Part shown: positions 63,917 to 64,000 of the stretch, piece by piece | Layout of the letters: the number at the start of each line of letters is the position of its first letter | How positions within the stretch are numbered: the stretch's first letter is position 1 | Origin: Rahnella victoriana | GTDB lineage: Bacteria > Pseudomonadota > Gammaproteobacteria > Enterobacterales > Enterobacteriaceae | DNA length: 64,000 bases | Direction of reading: 5' to 3' | Assembly: GCF_004330295.1 (NCBI RefSeq) | Contig: NZ_SJOJ01000005.1 | Span: 162,240-226,239, forward strand | Notes under the pieces: model-generated | Seen by the model: only the letters and a program-made list of their open reading frames with translations | What the model was told of the DNA's origin: nothing | The model's database searches: none | Program-made: the position numbers and the translations under genes

Positions 63917-64000
63917 CTTATGTGCTTTTTTCTGAAAAGTAAGTAACCAGACGTCCTGGTTTTTTCAGTGGGCTATTTAGAGCAAAGCGAACTGTTGTCG

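Noticed and set aside
1..64000. tRNA, rRNA or CRISPR array
   Set aside because: No clover-leaf gene ends, ribosomal signatures or regularly spaced repeats were noticed by reading; a dedicated scan (tRNAscan-SE, CRISPR finder) would be needed to exclude them fully.

Overview
The window reads as a chromosomal segment of a Gram-negative gammaproteobacterium of the order Enterobacterales. Many proteins closely resemble E. coli or Klebsiella products (DigH, TreF, OtsA/OtsB, HcxA, FbaB, HscC, AmyA, ProP, KduD, YebG, OqxA/OqxB). The mix of pectin catabolism, srfABC, chromosomal oqxAB-rarA and class A acid phosphatase fits a plant- or soil-associated Yersiniaceae member such as Rahnella. The genus is an inference. 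I saw no rRNA, tRNA, CRISPR array or intact insertion sequence.

Layout. 0-9 kb: a gene cut by the left edge, the peptidoglycan hydrolase digH, a FhuE-type siderophore receptor, a PQQ-type sugar dehydrogenase lipoprotein with a DUF2231 membrane protein, and an M24-fold protein. 8-15 kb: a four-gene chaperone-usher fimbrial operon flanked by two IprA-like regulators. 15-20 kb: SOS gene yebG with a clean LexA box, an acetyltransferase, and an otsB-otsA-treF operon combining trehalose synthesis and hydrolysis. 20-25 kb: a pectin uptake/cleavage operon (togT-like transporter, PL9 lyase, KdgM porin) behind a KdgR-type box. 25-29 kb: VirK/YbjX protein, acid phosphatase, and an orphan type VI secretion cassette (Hcp, Tlde1-like effector, two small membrane proteins). 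29-37 kb: hcxA, a sugar-binding protein paired with an LVIVD-repeat protein, two transporters, a ComB-like phosphatase and a DapA-family lyase.

37-50 kb is the least understood part. It holds srfABC (membrane-anchored SrfA, actin/Hsp70-fold SrfB, P-loop GTPase SrfC), then fbaB, then hscC with two tandem J-like proteins whose HPD motif reads RPD, then a LuxR-type regulator. 50-57 kb: amyA, proP and a second pectin cluster (ogl-kdgF, and kduD with an RpiB-like isomerase) with two more KdgR-type boxes. 57-59 kb is a low-GC patch with one toxin-like orphan and a decayed gene. 58.7-64 kb: rarA divergent from oqxAB, with two inverted repeats in the shared promoter region.

How the genes work together. 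The two pectin clusters form one route: KdgM brings oligogalacturonides through the outer membrane, the PL9 lyase trims them, the TogT-like carrier imports them, Ogl splits dimers, KdgF linearises the product and KduD reduces the diketo acid. No kduI is in the window; the RpiB-like protein sits in the expected isomerase position. For novelty I rank highest the SrfABC and HscC/J-protein modules, the T6SS effector cassette, and a palindrome (GGTGTAA, 2-nt spacer, TTACAC) shared upstream of two different regulators.
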